From positions 434,001 through 498,000 of the forward strand of contig DRFO01000017.1 of NCBI GenBank assembly GCA_011050525.1: a DNA stretch of 64,000 bases, given 5' to 3'. Positions 29,080 through 39,463 of the stretch are shown here, piece by piece; the stretch's first letter is position 1; each line of letters starts with the position of its first letter. The position numbers were made by a program, and so were the translations under genes. The notes under the pieces are model-generated. The model worked only from the letters and a program-made list of their open reading frames with translations, did no database searches and was not told where the DNA came from. The stretch is from Halopseudomonas xinjiangensis. Lineage in GTDB: Bacteria; Pseudomonadota; Gammaproteobacteria; Pseudomonadales; Pseudomonadaceae.

Positions 29080-31037
29080 TGCGCTTCCTCCATTTCCACC
29101 AGCAGGGTGCCCTCGGCGATCAGCTCGCCTTCGGCGCAGAAGATTGCCTTAACTGTGCCGGCTTCGGCTGCGCGAATGCTGTGTTCCATCTTCATCGCTT
29201 CGAGCACCAGCAGCACGGCGCCAGCTTCGACCTGTTGGCCTGGCTCGACCATGACGCGCACGACGCTGCCATTCATTGGCGCCTGCAAACCCCCGGCGTG
29301 CTGGTGGGAATGGTCCACTTCAGCAATCGGGTCAAATCGATCGATCCGCTGCCAGCTGTTATGCCAGTGCAGATACAGGGCGCCATCGCTGATCAGCAGG
29401 CGGTAGCGGCGGGTCTGCTGCGCTTCGGTGATCAACAGCGTCTGGGTAGCCGGGCAATACGAGCAGCCGGTTACGTCTACGGCGGCAAAGGGCTGGTCCA
29501 ACTCACCACAACGCAGGTGCAGGCGGCTCTGCGCGGGCAGTCCGGCACGCCAGCTGGTCAGGTCAGTCCACGGCCCGGACGCCCGTGCGGCGGACTTGGA
29601 CGTTACGGACGAGGCACCCGGCATCGCCAGCAGCCAGGCCTTCGCCGCGGTGCGCCAAAATTGCTCATTGAGTGCTTCAGGCGCGGGCAACAGTTGCTCG
29701 GCATGACGCGGAATAAAGCCAGTATCCAGTTCGGCCTGGGCGAAGGCGGGGTGGGCCAGAATACGGGTCAGGAACTTCAGGTTGGTCTGCACGCCCGCCA
29801 CCACGGTCTCGCGCAGCATGGCCAGCAGCGACAGTCGCGCCTCTTCCCGCGTCTCGCCCCAGGCAATCAGTTTGGCGATCATCGGATCGTAGAACGGCGA
29901 GACGACGTCGCCTTCGGTAACGCCGCTATCCACGCGGCGGCCCTTGCCGGCGGGAGGTTCGCGATACAGCTGCAAAGTGCCGCTGGCTGGCAGAAAGTCG
30001 TTATCGGTATCTTCGGCGTACAGGCGCACCTCAATGGCGTGCCCCATCAGCGGCACCTGCTCCTGGGTCAGCGGGAGCTTCTCGCCCTGGGCCACCCGCA
30101 ACTGCCAGGCGACCAGATCCTGCCCGGTGATAGCTTCGGTGACTGGATGCTCGACCTGCAGGCGGGTGTTCATTTCCATAAAGAAAAATTCGCCGCGCGC
30201 GTCCAGCAGAAACTCCACCGTGCCGGCGCCGACGTAGCCGATAGCCTGGGCGGCCTTCACCGCGGCATCGCCCATGGCCTTGCGCAGCTCGGACGAAAGA
30301 CCCGGCGCAGGCGCTTCTTCAACCACCTTCTGGTGACGACGCTGGATCGAACAGTCGCGTTCGTTCAGGTACACGCCGTTGCCATGCTGGTCGGCAAACA
30401 CCTGGATTTCCACGTGGCGGGGCTGCAACACGTACTTTTCCACCAGCATGCGCGCATCGCCAAAGGAGGACTGGGCTTCGCGTTGCGCCGATGCCAGGGC
30501 TTCAGCCATATCCGCTTCGCGTTCGACCACCTTCATGCCCTTGCCACCACCACCGGCGGTGGCCTTGAGCAATACCGGGTAGCCGATGCGCTCAGCAGCC
30601 GTTATGAAGGTCTGCAGGTCCTGTTCGTCGCCATGGTAGCCGGGCACCAGCGGCACGCCGGCTTTTTCCATCAATGCCTTGGCCGCTGATTTGCTGCCCA
30701 TGGCATCAATGGCCGAGGCGGGTGGCCCGACGAAGATCAGGCCCTGCTCTTCGCAGGCACGGGCAAAGCCGGCATTCTCGGATAGAAAACCGTAGCCGGG
30801 ATGAATCGCCTGGGCACCGCTGGCATGGGCGGCGGCAAGAATCTTGTCGACCAGCAGATAGCTGTCCGCTGGTTTCGCGCCACCCAGGCCAATGGCTATA
30901 TCGGCTTGCAGGACGTGCTGCGCCTGACGGTCAACGTCACTGTGTACGGCAACAGTGGTAATGCCCATCTCTCTGGCGGTGCGCATGACCCGGCAGGCAA
31001 TTTCGCCGCGGTTGGCGATAAGCAGGGTATTGATCAT
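29076..31037 (-). CDS. liuD: Methylcrotonyl-CoA carboxylase, biotin-carrying alpha subunit
   Basis: 653 residues starting MINTLLIANRGEIACRV. Biotin carboxylase with the ATP-grasp glycine loop (KATAGGGGKGMK) and the EMNTRLQVEHPVTE active-site block, followed by a C-terminal biotinyl domain with EAMKMEH. With LiuB it carboxylates 3-methylcrotonyl-CoA. A start 16 codons upstream is in frame but lacks similarity. A long open frame on the other strand here is a by-product of GC-rich codon use. Confidence 0.95.
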   Translation of the reverse strand: MINTLLIANRGEIACRVMRTAREMGITTVAVHSDVDRQAQHVLQADIAIGLGGAKPADSYLLVDKILAAAHASGAQAIHPGYGFLSENAGFARACEEQGLIFVGPPASAIDAMGSKSAAKALMEKAGVPLVPGYHGDEQDLQTFITAAERIGYPVLLKATAGGGGKGMKVVEREADMAEALASAQREAQSSFGDARMLVEKYVLQPRHVEIQVFADQHGNGVYLNERDCSIQRRHQKVVEEAPAPGLSSELRKAMGDAAVKAAQAIGYVGAGTVEFLLDARGEFFFMEMNTRLQVEHPVTEAITGQDLVAWQLRVAQGEKLPLTQEQVPLMGHAIEVRLYAEDTDNDFLPASGTLQLYREPPAGKGRRVDSGVTEGDVVSPFYDPMIAKLIAWGETREEARLSLLAMLRETVVAGVQTNLKFLTRILAHPAFAQAELDTGFIPRHAEQLLPAPEALNEQFWRTAAKAWLLAMPGASSVTSKSAARASGPWTDLTSWRAGLPAQSRLHLRCGELDQPFAAVDVTGCSYCPATQTLLITEAQQTRRYRLLISDGALYLHWHNSWQRIDRFDPIAEVDHSHQHAGGLQAPMNGSVVRVMVEPGQQVEAGAVLLVLEAMKMEHSIRAAEAGTVKAIFCAEGELIAEGTLLVEMEEAQ

Positions 31038-31090
31038 TTTTGTTCGTCCCACATCATGGCGAAGTGTGTGTTGTTCGGTGTTCATTGTCT

Positions 31091-31885
31091 TTAGCCTTGC
31101 TGCCAGGCTGGCTTGCGCTTTTCCAGAAAAGCGCTCAGGCCTTCCTGACCCTCGGCGCTGACCCGGATGCTGGCAATGGCCGCTTCGGTATAACTGCGGA
31201 CGTCGCCGGTCAGTTCACCGTGCTTGACGGTCTGCATCAACGCTTTGGTCGCGCTCATGGCCTGGGGGCTGTTCAGCAGCAGATTGTCGACCCACTCCTG
31301 TAGCGCTACGCCCAGCTTCTCGGCCGGATAGCATTCGGCGAGCAATCCCAGTTCCCGTGCCCGTTCGCCGCTGAAACGCTCGGCGGTCAGGGCGTAGCGG
31401 CGCGCCGCTCGTTGGCCGATGGCCTGCACCACGTAGGGACTGATGACCGCGGGAAGCAAGCCGATGCGCACCTCGGACAGGCTGTACAGGCTGTCGCTGG
31501 TACCGATGGCGATATCGCAGCAACTGATCAAGCCCAGCGCACCACCAAAGGCTGCCCCGTGTACCACGGCCAGGGTCGGCAGGCTGAGCTGCGCAAGACT
31601 GGCCATCAGTTGCCCCAGCTCTCTGGCGTCACCCAGGTTGGCCTGATAATCGAGCTTGGCGCATTCCTGCATCCAGGTCAGATCGGCTCCGGCAGAGAAA
31701 TGCTTGCCGCGCCCGCGTAACAGGAGGAACCGCAGCCCTTCGGCAGACTGGATCTCATTCATGGCCGCCAGCAGTTCGCTGATCATCTCGGCATTGAAGG
31801 CATTGTTGCGTTCGGGCCGGTTCAGCCACAGAGTCGCTACGCCGTTGTCGCTGTATTCGAGTTCGATTGTCTTGAAGCTGGTCAT
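31091..31885 (-). CDS. liuC: 3-Methylglutaconyl-CoA hydratase
   Basis: 264-residue crotonase starting MTSFKTIELEY. Has the oxyanion-hole segments RGRGKHFSAGADLTWM and HGAAFGGALGLISCCDIAI, and SEVRIGLLPAVISPYV. In the AUH/LiuC group one catalytic Glu of the crotonase pair is replaced, as the GGALGL segment shows here. It hydrates 3-methylglutaconyl-CoA to HMG-CoA. Located between liuB and liuD in the operon order known from P. aeruginosa. Confidence 0.92.
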   Translation of the reverse strand: MTSFKTIELEYSDNGVATLWLNRPERNNAFNAEMISELLAAMNEIQSAEGLRFLLLRGRGKHFSAGADLTWMQECAKLDYQANLGDARELGQLMASLAQLSLPTLAVVHGAAFGGALGLISCCDIAIGTSDSLYSLSEVRIGLLPAVISPYVVQAIGQRAARRYALTAERFSGERARELGLLAECYPAEKLGVALQEWVDNLLLNSPQAMSATKALMQTVKHGELTGDVRSYTEAAIASIRVSAEGQEGLSAFLEKRKPAWQQG

Positions 31886-31943
31886 GGCTTTCTCTATCCG
31901 TGTTGTGGCAATCAGCCGCCTGGTGAGGCGGCGGCTGAAGCAA

Positions 31944-33551
31944 TCACATCCTGAACACCCCAAAGCGGGTCGGTACAATAGGCGCATTTAGCGCGGCGGA
32001 TATTGCCAGCCCGAGTACGTCGCGGGTCTGCGCCGGGTCAATTACCCCGTCGTCCCATAACCGCGCGCTGGAATAGTAGGGATGACCCTGCCGCTCGTAC
32101 TGCTCGAGAATCGGTTTGCGCAGCGTCTGTTCCTGCTCGGCGCTGAAGGTCTCGCCGGCGCGCTCAGCCTGTTCATGCTTGACCTGCACCAGCACGCCTG
32201 CTGCCTGTTCGCCACCCATTACCGAAATGCGCGCATTGGGCCACATCCACAGGAAACGGGGATCGTAGGCGCGGCCGCACATGCCGTAGTTGCCGGCGCC
32301 GAAGCTGCCGCCGATGATCACGGTGAACTTGGGCACCTGGGCGCAGGCCACGGCCGTGACCAGTTTGGCTCCGTGCTTGGCAATACCGCCAGCCTCGTAT
32401 TTCTGCCCGACCATAAAGCCAGTGATGTTTTGCAGGAACAGCAGCGGAATGCCGCGCTGGCAGGCCAGTTCGATAAAGTGCGCGCCTTTCTGCGCGGACT
32501 CGGCGAAGAGGATGCCGTTGTTCGCCAGGATTGCTACCGGATGCCCATGCAGATGGGCAAAGCCGCACACCAGCGTGGTGCCGTACAGCGCCTTGAATTC
32601 ATCAAACTGACTGTCATCGACCAGGCGGGCGACCACTTCGCGCACATCAAAAGGTTGCTTGGCATCGGCCGGGATGATGCCGTACAGCTCGTCGCTGGCG
32701 TAGCGCGGGTTGATTGGTGCGCGGCTGTTCAGCTCACCCTGCTTGCGCCAGTTCAGATTGGCGATGCAGCGTCGGGCAATGGCCAGGGCGTGTTCGTCGT
32801 TCTCGGCATAGTGATCAGCCACGCCTGAAGTCTTGCAGTGCACATCGGCGCCGCCCAGATCCTCGGCGCTGACCACTTCACCGGTGGCGGCCTTGACCAG
32901 CGGTGGCCCGGCAAGAAAAATGGTTGCCTGGTTGCGCACCATGATCGCTTCGTCTGCCATCGCCGGCACATACGCGCCGCCCGCGGTACAGGAGCCCATG
33001 ACCACGGCAATCTGCGGAATGCCCTGGGCGCTCATGTTGGCCTGGTTGAAGAAGATGCGGCCGAAATGCTCGCGGTCGGGGAATACTTCATCCTGGCGTG
33101 GCAGGTTGGCACCGCCGGAATCGACCAGATAGATACACGGCAGGCGATTCTGCTGGGCAATGGTCTGCGCGCGCAGGTGCTTCTTTACCGTCAGCGGATA
33201 ATAGGAGCCGCCTTTGACCGTCGCGTCATTGGCCACGATCATGCATTCGACACCTTCCACGCGCCCGATGCCGGCGATCAGGCCGGCGGCCGGCACGTCT
33301 TCGCCATAGACCTCATGGGCGGTCAGTTGGCCGATCTCCAGAAACGGCGAGCCTGGGTCGAGCAGGGCATCGATGCGCTGACGAGGCAACAGTTTGCCGC
33401 GCGAAAGGTGGCGCTCCTGGGCCTTGGCGCCGCCGCCTTCGGCAACGCGCGCCAGCAACTCGCGCAGGTCCGTCACCAGTGTTTGCATGGCCGAGCAGTT
33501 AACCGCATAGTCCGGCGCGTTGCGGTTGATTTGGCTGTTGAGAATGCTCAT
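31944..33551 (-). CDS. liuB: Methylcrotonyl-CoA carboxylase, carboxyltransferase beta subunit
   Basis: 535 residues, crotonase-fold carboxyltransferase with [31 protein letters not shown] and [22 protein letters not shown] blocks diagnostic of MCC-beta. It takes carboxyl from the biotin of LiuD to 3-methylcrotonyl-CoA. It follows liuA by 26 bases and shares its transcript. Confidence 0.95.
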   Translation of the reverse strand: MSILNSQINRNAPDYAVNCSAMQTLVTDLRELLARVAEGGGAKAQERHLSRGKLLPRQRIDALLDPGSPFLEIGQLTAHEVYGEDVPAAGLIAGIGRVEGVECMIVANDATVKGGSYYPLTVKKHLRAQTIAQQNRLPCIYLVDSGGANLPRQDEVFPDREHFGRIFFNQANMSAQGIPQIAVVMGSCTAGGAYVPAMADEAIMVRNQATIFLAGPPLVKAATGEVVSAEDLGGADVHCKTSGVADHYAENDEHALAIARRCIANLNWRKQGELNSRAPINPRYASDELYGIIPADAKQPFDVREVVARLVDDSQFDEFKALYGTTLVCGFAHLHGHPVAILANNGILFAESAQKGAHFIELACQRGIPLLFLQNITGFMVGQKYEAGGIAKHGAKLVTAVACAQVPKFTVIIGGSFGAGNYGMCGRAYDPRFLWMWPNARISVMGGEQAAGVLVQVKHEQAERAGETFSAEQEQTLRKPILEQYERQGHPYYSSARLWDDGVIDPAQTRDVLGLAISAALNAPIVPTRFGVFRM

Positions 33552-33577
33552 GGATTATCTCTTTTCATAAGGGCGCT

Positions 33578-34759
33578 TCAGCGGGTCTCGTTGAACAGTT
33601 CACGCCCGATCAGCATGCGCCGAATTTCGCTGGTGCCTGCGCCAATCTCGTACAGTTTTGCGTCACGCCAGATGCGGCCGGTAGGGTAGTCATTAATATA
33701 GCCATTGCCGCCGAGTATCTGGATCGCTTCACCGGCCATCCACGTGGCTTTCTCGGCGGTGTAGAGGATCACGCCCGCACAATCCTTGCGCACCTGACGG
33801 ACATGCCCGCTGCCCATGGCGTCGAGGTATTTGCCCACGCTGTAGAGATAGGCGCGGCATGCCTGAAGGGTGCTGTACATGTCAGCGACCTTGCCCTGAA
33901 TGAGCTGGAACTCGCCGATGCTCTGACCGAACTGCTTGCGGTCATGAATATAGGGCGTGACGATGTCCATGGACGCCTGCATCAGGCCCATGGGGCCGCC
34001 GCTCAGGACGGCGCGTTCGTAATCCAGGCCGCTCATCAGCACCTTGGTACCTTCGCCCAGGCCGCCGAGAATGTTTTCTTCCGGGACTTCAACGTTGTTG
34101 AATACCAGCTCGCCTGTATGCGAGCCGCGCATGCCGAGCTTGTCGAGCTTCTGCGAAACGGAGAAGCCAGGGGTATTGGTATCCAGAATAAAGGCCGTCA
34201 TGCCCTTGGCGCCAGCGGCGAGATCGGTCTTGGCGTAGACCACCAGCACGTGGCAATCAGGGCCGTTGGTGATCCACATCTTGGTGCCGTTCAACACGTA
34301 ACGGTCGCCTTTCTTGTCGGCGCGCAGTTTCATGGAAACCACATCAGAGCCGGCATTCGGCTCACTCATGGCCAGGGCGCCGATGTGCTCGCCGGAGATC
34401 AGCTTGGGCAGAAACTTCTGCTTCTGCGCTTCGCTGCCGTTGCGATGAATCTGGTTTACGCACAGGTTGGAATGGGCACCGTAGGACAGGCCAATACCGC
34501 CCGCCGCGCGGGAAATTTCTTCCATGGCGATCATGTGCGCCAGGTAGCCCATGCCCGAGCCGCCGTATTCTTCGGCTACGGTGAGACCAAGCAGGCCCAT
34601 GTCGCCGAATTTGCGCCACAGATCCATCGGGAACTGGTCGGTGCGGTCGGCTTCGGCGGCACGTGGGGCGATTTCCTTGGCGGCAAAGCTGGCAACCGAA
34701 TCACGCAGCATGTCGATGTCTTCGCCAAGGAAGAAGTCCAGTCCGGGTATAGCGCTCAT
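33578..34759 (-). CDS. liuA: Isovaleryl-CoA dehydrogenase
   Basis: 393-residue FAD acyl-CoA dehydrogenase. [27 protein letters not shown] and the C-terminal [22 protein letters not shown] with [17 protein letters not shown] are close to known isovaleryl-CoA dehydrogenases. The catalytic Glu in this group sits near residue 250-255; here [10 protein letters not shown] is the corresponding segment. First enzyme of the Liu run. The MerR-type regulator LiuR usually found upstream is absent; a 2-oxoacid oxidoreductase gene takes its place 41 bases upstream. Confidence 0.94.
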   Translation of the reverse strand: MSAIPGLDFFLGEDIDMLRDSVASFAAKEIAPRAAEADRTDQFPMDLWRKFGDMGLLGLTVAEEYGGSGMGYLAHMIAMEEISRAAGGIGLSYGAHSNLCVNQIHRNGSEAQKQKFLPKLISGEHIGALAMSEPNAGSDVVSMKLRADKKGDRYVLNGTKMWITNGPDCHVLVVYAKTDLAAGAKGMTAFILDTNTPGFSVSQKLDKLGMRGSHTGELVFNNVEVPEENILGGLGEGTKVLMSGLDYERAVLSGGPMGLMQASMDIVTPYIHDRKQFGQSIGEFQLIQGKVADMYSTLQACRAYLYSVGKYLDAMGSGHVRQVRKDCAGVILYTAEKATWMAGEAIQILGGNGYINDYPTGRIWRDAKLYEIGAGTSEIRRMLIGRELFNETR

Positions 34760-34800
34760 AGCGTGTTATCTCCTGTTCTTATGTTTATAGCTGCGTGTAT

Positions 34801-37800
34801 TTATAACTGCGTCGCCTGGATGCGCGCATCCTTGGCGGTGGCGTCGTGAAATTCCGCTTTGCGCTCGTTGCGCCATGCCGATAGTAGCCGTGCGTGCTGA
34901 ATGCGGGCTTGATCCAGAAAACGCTCCTTGACCGGACCGTAGCCGCGAACGATGTCTGGCAGGTTAGCAAGCTCTATGGCAGTTTGCAGTTTCTCTGCGC
35001 TCAGCTTGTCAAGCACCTCGTCCAGAATGCCTTCGTAGGTCGCCAGCCACTCGCGTTCCACCTTGCGCTCGGCGGTATAGCCAAAGGGATCGATGACTGA
35101 ATTGCGCAGGAACTTCAGCCGTGCCAGCAGCTTGAAGCTGCGCATCATCCACGGGCCGAAACTGCGCTTCTTGGGTTCTTCGCCTGGCTTGGCATTGTTC
35201 ATTACCGGCGGAGCCAGGTGGAAGTTGAGCTTGTAGTTGCCCTCGAACTGCGCTTCGATCTTTTTCATGAAATCGCCGTTGGTATACAGCCGCGCCACTT
35301 CGTATTCGTCCTTGGTAGCCAGCACCTTGAAGTAATTACGCGCAACGGTCTCGGTCAGCTTGCCCGGCTCGCCAGCGATCTGCGTTTCAGCGTCGCGGAA
35401 CTGCTGCACGCGGGCCAGATATTTGTCACCCAGTTTGGCGTTCTGATATTCGGTCAGGGTGGCGATACGGCGCTGAATGACCTCATCCAGATTCTGCGAC
35501 AGCGGTTGCGCTGCGGCTTTGCTGCTGTTGCTGTCGATCAGGCTGCGCAGGCGTGGCAGATCCGCTGCGGCGCGGCGGCCCCAATCGAATGCCTTGAGGT
35601 TGAACTCGATAGCCGTCCCGTTCAGCTCGATGGCCTGAACCAGCGATTCTTGCGCGACCGGTAGCCAGCCCTTCTGATAGGCGAAGCCGAGCATGAAGGT
35701 GTTGGTGGCGATGGAGTCGCCCATCAGCACGGTGGCGATACGGCTGGCATCCAGGAAACTTGACTGGCCCTCGCCAACCGCTTCGGAAATCTGCGCCGAC
35801 ATGGCCTGGGTGCGGAACTTGGGATCGGGGTGCGCTTCGAGGTTGCCGCTTTCGGCCTGCATGGCAAAGGTGCGCACGAACTCGCTGGTGATGCTTTCGT
35901 CCGAGTTCACCACGGCATGGGTCACGCCGTGGCGGAGCTTTTCCAGGGTCTCGTTGTTGGCGCTGACCACTAGATCGCAACCCAGCAGCAGACTGGTTTC
36001 ACCTGCGGCAATGCGCGGTGCATGCAGCTGCGATTGCTCGGCAGCGATGCGAATATGTGACCACACGGCGCCGCCTTTCTGCGCCATGCCGGCCATATCC
36101 AGATTCAGCACGCCTTTGCCTTCGATGTAGGCGGCCATGCCGAGCAAGGCGCCGATAGTCACCACGCCGGTTCCGCCCACGCCCGTTACCAGGATGCTGT
36201 AGGGCTGATCCAGTGAGGCCATGGCCGGCGTTGGCAGATGCCATTCATCGGCACCGGTGTTGCCCAGCGCCTTGGCCTTGCGCAATGCGCCGCCTTCCAC
36301 GGTTACGAAGCTCGGGCAAAAGCCGGACAGGCAGGAGAAGTCCTTGTTGCACGATGATTGGTCGATGCTGCGCTTCTGACCGAATTCGGTATCAACGGTC
36401 ACCACGGACATGCAGTTGGATTTGCTGCTGCAATCGCCGCAACCTTCGCAAACTGCCTGGTTGATGACCACTCGGCGCGCCGGATCAGGGAACTTGCCGC
36501 GCTTGCGACGGCGGCGCTTCTCGGCGGCGCAGGTCTGGTCGTAGACGATGGCGGACACGCCGTCGAACTCGCGCAGTTCCTTTTGCAGCTTTTCCATTTC
36601 GTCGCGGTGCAGGACTGGCACGCCGTCGGCCAGGTTCTTCACCGATTCGTATTTTTCTGGCTCGTCGGTCACCACGGCAATGCGCTTGACCCCCTCAGCG
36701 GCCAGCTGCTGGGTGATCTGCGGCACGGTCAGAATCCCGTCAACCGGCTGACCGCCGGTCATGGCCACGGCGTCGTTGTAGAGAATCTTGTAGGTAATCT
36801 GCACTTTGGCGGCGACCGCTGCGCGGATTGCCAGGATGCCGGAATGGAAGTAGGTGCCGTCGCCCAGGTTGGCGAATACGTGCTTGGTGGTGGTAAACGG
36901 CGCCTGGCCGATCCAGGCTACGCCTTCGCCGCCCATCTGGCTGAAGGTCTGGGTTTGTGGATAGATCCATGCGGCCATGTAGTGACAGCCGATACCCGCC
37001 AGCGCCCGACTGCCTTCCGGCACCTTGGTAGAGATGTTGTGGGGGCAGCCCGAACAGTAATGAGGCACCCGATCCATCAGCGCGCCCAATACATTTTTGG
37101 TGGAGAGCTGTGCTTCGAGTTCCTGCAAACGGTTCTGCAATCTGTCGTCTGGGCGCAGGCGCAGAATCCGCTTGGCCAGAGCACGGGCGATGTGCGCCGG
37201 CGTCAGGTCATTGATGGCCGGTAGCAGCCAATCAGTGTGGGGCATGCTCCACTCGCCCTTGTCGTCGAACTTGCCGACGATGCGTGGCCGCACGTCTTCA
37301 CGCCAGTTGTACAGCTCTTCCTTCATCTGGTACTCGATCATGTGGCGTTTTTCTTCGACCACGATGATCTCTTCCAGGCCTTCAGCGAAATGGCGCACGC
37401 CTTCGGCTTCGAGAGGCCAGACCATACCCACTTTGTAAACGCGCAGACCCATCTGCTGGACCTGTTCTGCATCGATTCCGAGCATCTCCAGCGCCTGGCA
37501 CACATCCAGGTAGGATTTGCCTGCGGTGATGATGCCGATCCGGGCGTTGGGTGAGTCCATCACCACGCGGTCGATACGGTTGGCGCGGGCATAGGCCAGG
37601 GCGGCGTAAAGTTTGTGTTCGAGCAGGCGCTGTTCCTGGGCCAGCGGCGGATCGGGCCAGCGAATGTTCAGGCCGCCTTCGGGAATCTGGAAGTCGGGAA
37701 TGATCGATTCGACGCGGAACGGGTCGATATCGACAATCGCTGCGCTCTCAACGGTATCGGCGACGGCTTTCAGCGCCACCCAGCAACCGGAGTAACGAGA

Positions 37801-38364
37801 CATGGCCCAGCCATGAATACCGTAATCCAGGTATTCCTGGACGCCAGAAGGCGCCAGAACCGGCATCATCACGGCTTTGAATATATGCTCTGTCTGGTGC
37901 GGCAGAGAAGAGGAGCGGGCGCCGTGATCGTCACCGGCGACGGCCAGCACACCACCGAACTTCGAGGTGCCGGCAGCATTGGCATGCCGGAAGACGTCTC
38001 CGGAGCGGTCTACACCAGGACCTTTGCCGTACCACATGCCGAATACGCCGTCATAGGTGGCGCCTTCAAAAATGTTGACCTGCTGGGTGCCCCAGATAGA
38101 GGTGGCGGCCAGTTCTTCGTTGACGCCGGGCTGGAAATGGGTGTGGCTCTCTTTCAGATATTCCCGGGCGCGCCACAGATGCTGATCGAAGCCACCGAGG
38201 GGTGAGCCCCGGTAGCCGGAGATAAAGCCAGCGGTATTCAGCCCCGCAGCCATATCACGCTGGCGCTGCATAAGTGGCAACCGGACCAGAGCCTGGACGC
38301 CGGTCATCAATTGATAGCCGCTTATTTGCGTATACTTGTCGTCAAGCGAGAGGGAAGTTCCCAT
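34801..38364 (-). CDS. Fused indolepyruvate/2-oxoacid:ferredoxin oxidoreductase
   Basis: 1187 residues. The order is a pyrimidine-binding/transketolase-like N-terminus (SGYRGSPLGGFDQ), a TPP domain with GIGCHYMAAW and NLGDGTYFHSG, [4Fe-4S] motifs (CEGCGDCSSKSNC and CNKDFSCLSGFC), and a gamma-type domain with GVGGTGVVTIGALLG near residue 730. It oxidatively decarboxylates aryl- or branched 2-oxoacids to acyl-CoA and reduces ferredoxin. It is 41 bases upstream of liuA on the same strand, so it could turn 4-methyl-2-oxopentanoate into isovaleryl-CoA; arylpyruvates are the alternative. Full length, no disruption seen. Confidence 0.9.
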   Translation of the reverse strand: MGTSLSLDDKYTQISGYQLMTGVQALVRLPLMQRQRDMAAGLNTAGFISGYRGSPLGGFDQHLWRAREYLKESHTHFQPGVNEELAATSIWGTQQVNIFEGATYDGVFGMWYGKGPGVDRSGDVFRHANAAGTSKFGGVLAVAGDDHGARSSSLPHQTEHIFKAVMMPVLAPSGVQEYLDYGIHGWAMSRYSGCWVALKAVADTVESAAIVDIDPFRVESIIPDFQIPEGGLNIRWPDPPLAQEQRLLEHKLYAALAYARANRIDRVVMDSPNARIGIITAGKSYLDVCQALEMLGIDAEQVQQMGLRVYKVGMVWPLEAEGVRHFAEGLEEIIVVEEKRHMIEYQMKEELYNWREDVRPRIVGKFDDKGEWSMPHTDWLLPAINDLTPAHIARALAKRILRLRPDDRLQNRLQELEAQLSTKNVLGALMDRVPHYCSGCPHNISTKVPEGSRALAGIGCHYMAAWIYPQTQTFSQMGGEGVAWIGQAPFTTTKHVFANLGDGTYFHSGILAIRAAVAAKVQITYKILYNDAVAMTGGQPVDGILTVPQITQQLAAEGVKRIAVVTDEPEKYESVKNLADGVPVLHRDEMEKLQKELREFDGVSAIVYDQTCAAEKRRRRKRGKFPDPARRVVINQAVCEGCGDCSSKSNCMSVVTVDTEFGQKRSIDQSSCNKDFSCLSGFCPSFVTVEGGALRKAKALGNTGADEWHLPTPAMASLDQPYSILVTGVGGTGVVTIGALLGMAAYIEGKGVLNLDMAGMAQKGGAVWSHIRIAAEQSQLHAPRIAAGETSLLLGCDLVVSANNETLEKLRHGVTHAVVNSDESITSEFVRTFAMQAESGNLEAHPDPKFRTQAMSAQISEAVGEGQSSFLDASRIATVLMGDSIATNTFMLGFAYQKGWLPVAQESLVQAIELNGTAIEFNLKAFDWGRRAAADLPRLRSLIDSNSSKAAAQPLSQNLDEVIQRRIATLTEYQNAKLGDKYLARVQQFRDAETQIAGEPGKLTETVARNYFKVLATKDEYEVARLYTNGDFMKKIEAQFEGNYKLNFHLAPPVMNNAKPGEEPKKRSFGPWMMRSFKLLARLKFLRNSVIDPFGYTAERKVEREWLATYEGILDEVLDKLSAEKLQTAIELANLPDIVRGYGPVKERFLDQARIQHARLLSAWRNERKAEFHDATAKDARIQATQL

Positions 38365-38494
38365 GGCTGATCATTACCTGTCTTGTTCTGTTTATGGCTA
38401 CTGCAATACACGGTAGTACGGATTGACTGGAGTATATGAAGGGCAACGGGTATCGTAAATTTATAAAAACTAGATACAGGTATTTGAAAAACAA

Positions 38495-39403
38495 ATGGCA
38501 AGCCATGACGTTTCGATGCGCCAGTTGCGCTATTTCGTTGCCGCTGCGGAGACCGGCCAGTTTTCCCAGGCGGCGAGCAAGGTGCATGTATCGCAGTCGG
38601 CCATTACCACTGCGGTCATGCAGCTGGAGGAGCGCCTGGGTGTGAAGCTGTTCGAGCGGATGCCCTACGGCGTCAGTCTCACCGCGGAGGGCAACAAGTT
38701 CTTCCAGCACGCAAGCCACATTCTCGATACGCTGCAGGATGCGCTCAGCGAGCCGTTCTTTCTCAGCCATGCGATCAACGGTGTGGTCAGGGTCGGGGCG
38801 TCCTATACGGTGCTGGGCTACTTTTTGCCCAATTTGCTGGCGCGGTTCAAGCGCAGTTACCCCGACGTCGAAATCGACCTGATCGATATGGATCGGGGCA
38901 GTATCGAGGCGGCAGTCAGCTCGGGTGAGCTCGACGTGGGACTGACCATAATATCCAATGCCAGCGATCTCGGCGGCCTGGAGCACAGCGTGCTGATCAG
39001 GTCTCGTCGACAACTGTGGCTGGCTTCGACCCATCCTCTGATGCAGTCGGCGTCCATTACCTTGAAGGATGTCGCCGGACACGCCTATATCATGCCCACA
39101 GTGGACGAAGGCGAGACATCAGCGCTGCGCTACTGGCACAGCCAGAACCTTGAGCCGCAGGTGGCTTTTCGCACTTCTTCAATGGAATCGCTGCGCGGGC
39201 TGGTGGCCCACGGCTTCGGGGTGACCATTCTGTCGGACATGCTGTATCGCGCCTGGTCACTGGAAGGCAAGAAGATCGAAATTCGCCCGCTAACCGATGC
39301 CGTGCCGCCGATGGAGCTGGGCCTGCTGTGGCGTGAAGGCGCAAGCCTGAACGAGGCTGCCAGCGCCTTCCAGCAGTTCCTCATTCATGCTTGTGGGTCC
39401 TGA
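38495..39403 (+). CDS. LysR-family transcriptional regulator
   Basis: 302 residues. N-terminal winged helix (MRQLRYFVAAAETGQFSQAA, VSQSAITTAVMQLEERLG) and a periplasmic-binding-like effector domain. It is divergent from the 2-oxoacid oxidoreductase/liu run with a 130-base gap, so it is the likely regulator of that operon or of itself. GTATC and GATAC half-sites (about 38448-38475) lie just upstream of the gene. No good ribosome-binding site precedes the ATG at 38495; the ATG at 38516 (MRQLRYF) is an alternative start. Confidence 0.88.
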   Translation: MASHDVSMRQLRYFVAAAETGQFSQAASKVHVSQSAITTAVMQLEERLGVKLFERMPYGVSLTAEGNKFFQHASHILDTLQDALSEPFFLSHAINGVVRVGASYTVLGYFLPNLLARFKRSYPDVEIDLIDMDRGSIEAAVSSGELDVGLTIISNASDLGGLEHSVLIRSRRQLWLASTHPLMQSASITLKDVAGHAYIMPTVDEGETSALRYWHSQNLEPQVAFRTSSMESLRGLVAHGFGVTILSDMLYRAWSLEGKKIEIRPLTDAVPPMELGLLWREGASLNEAASAFQQFLIHACGS

Positions 39404-39463
39404 GTAGCAATGCTGTCCGGCCAGGCGATGCATTGTTAGATCAGGGTCCGGTCAGAAACCCGT

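Noticed and set aside
29079-30689. A 536-codon open frame on the plus strand opposite liuD
   Set aside because: It is an exact shadow of the liuD reading frame; GC-rich third positions keep the antisense frame open. Its sequence shows no domain.
32082-34849. Several plus-strand open frames of 250-350 codons opposite liuA and liuB
   Set aside because: Same effect as above: antisense to well-identified genes, no ribosome-binding site, no recognisable protein family.
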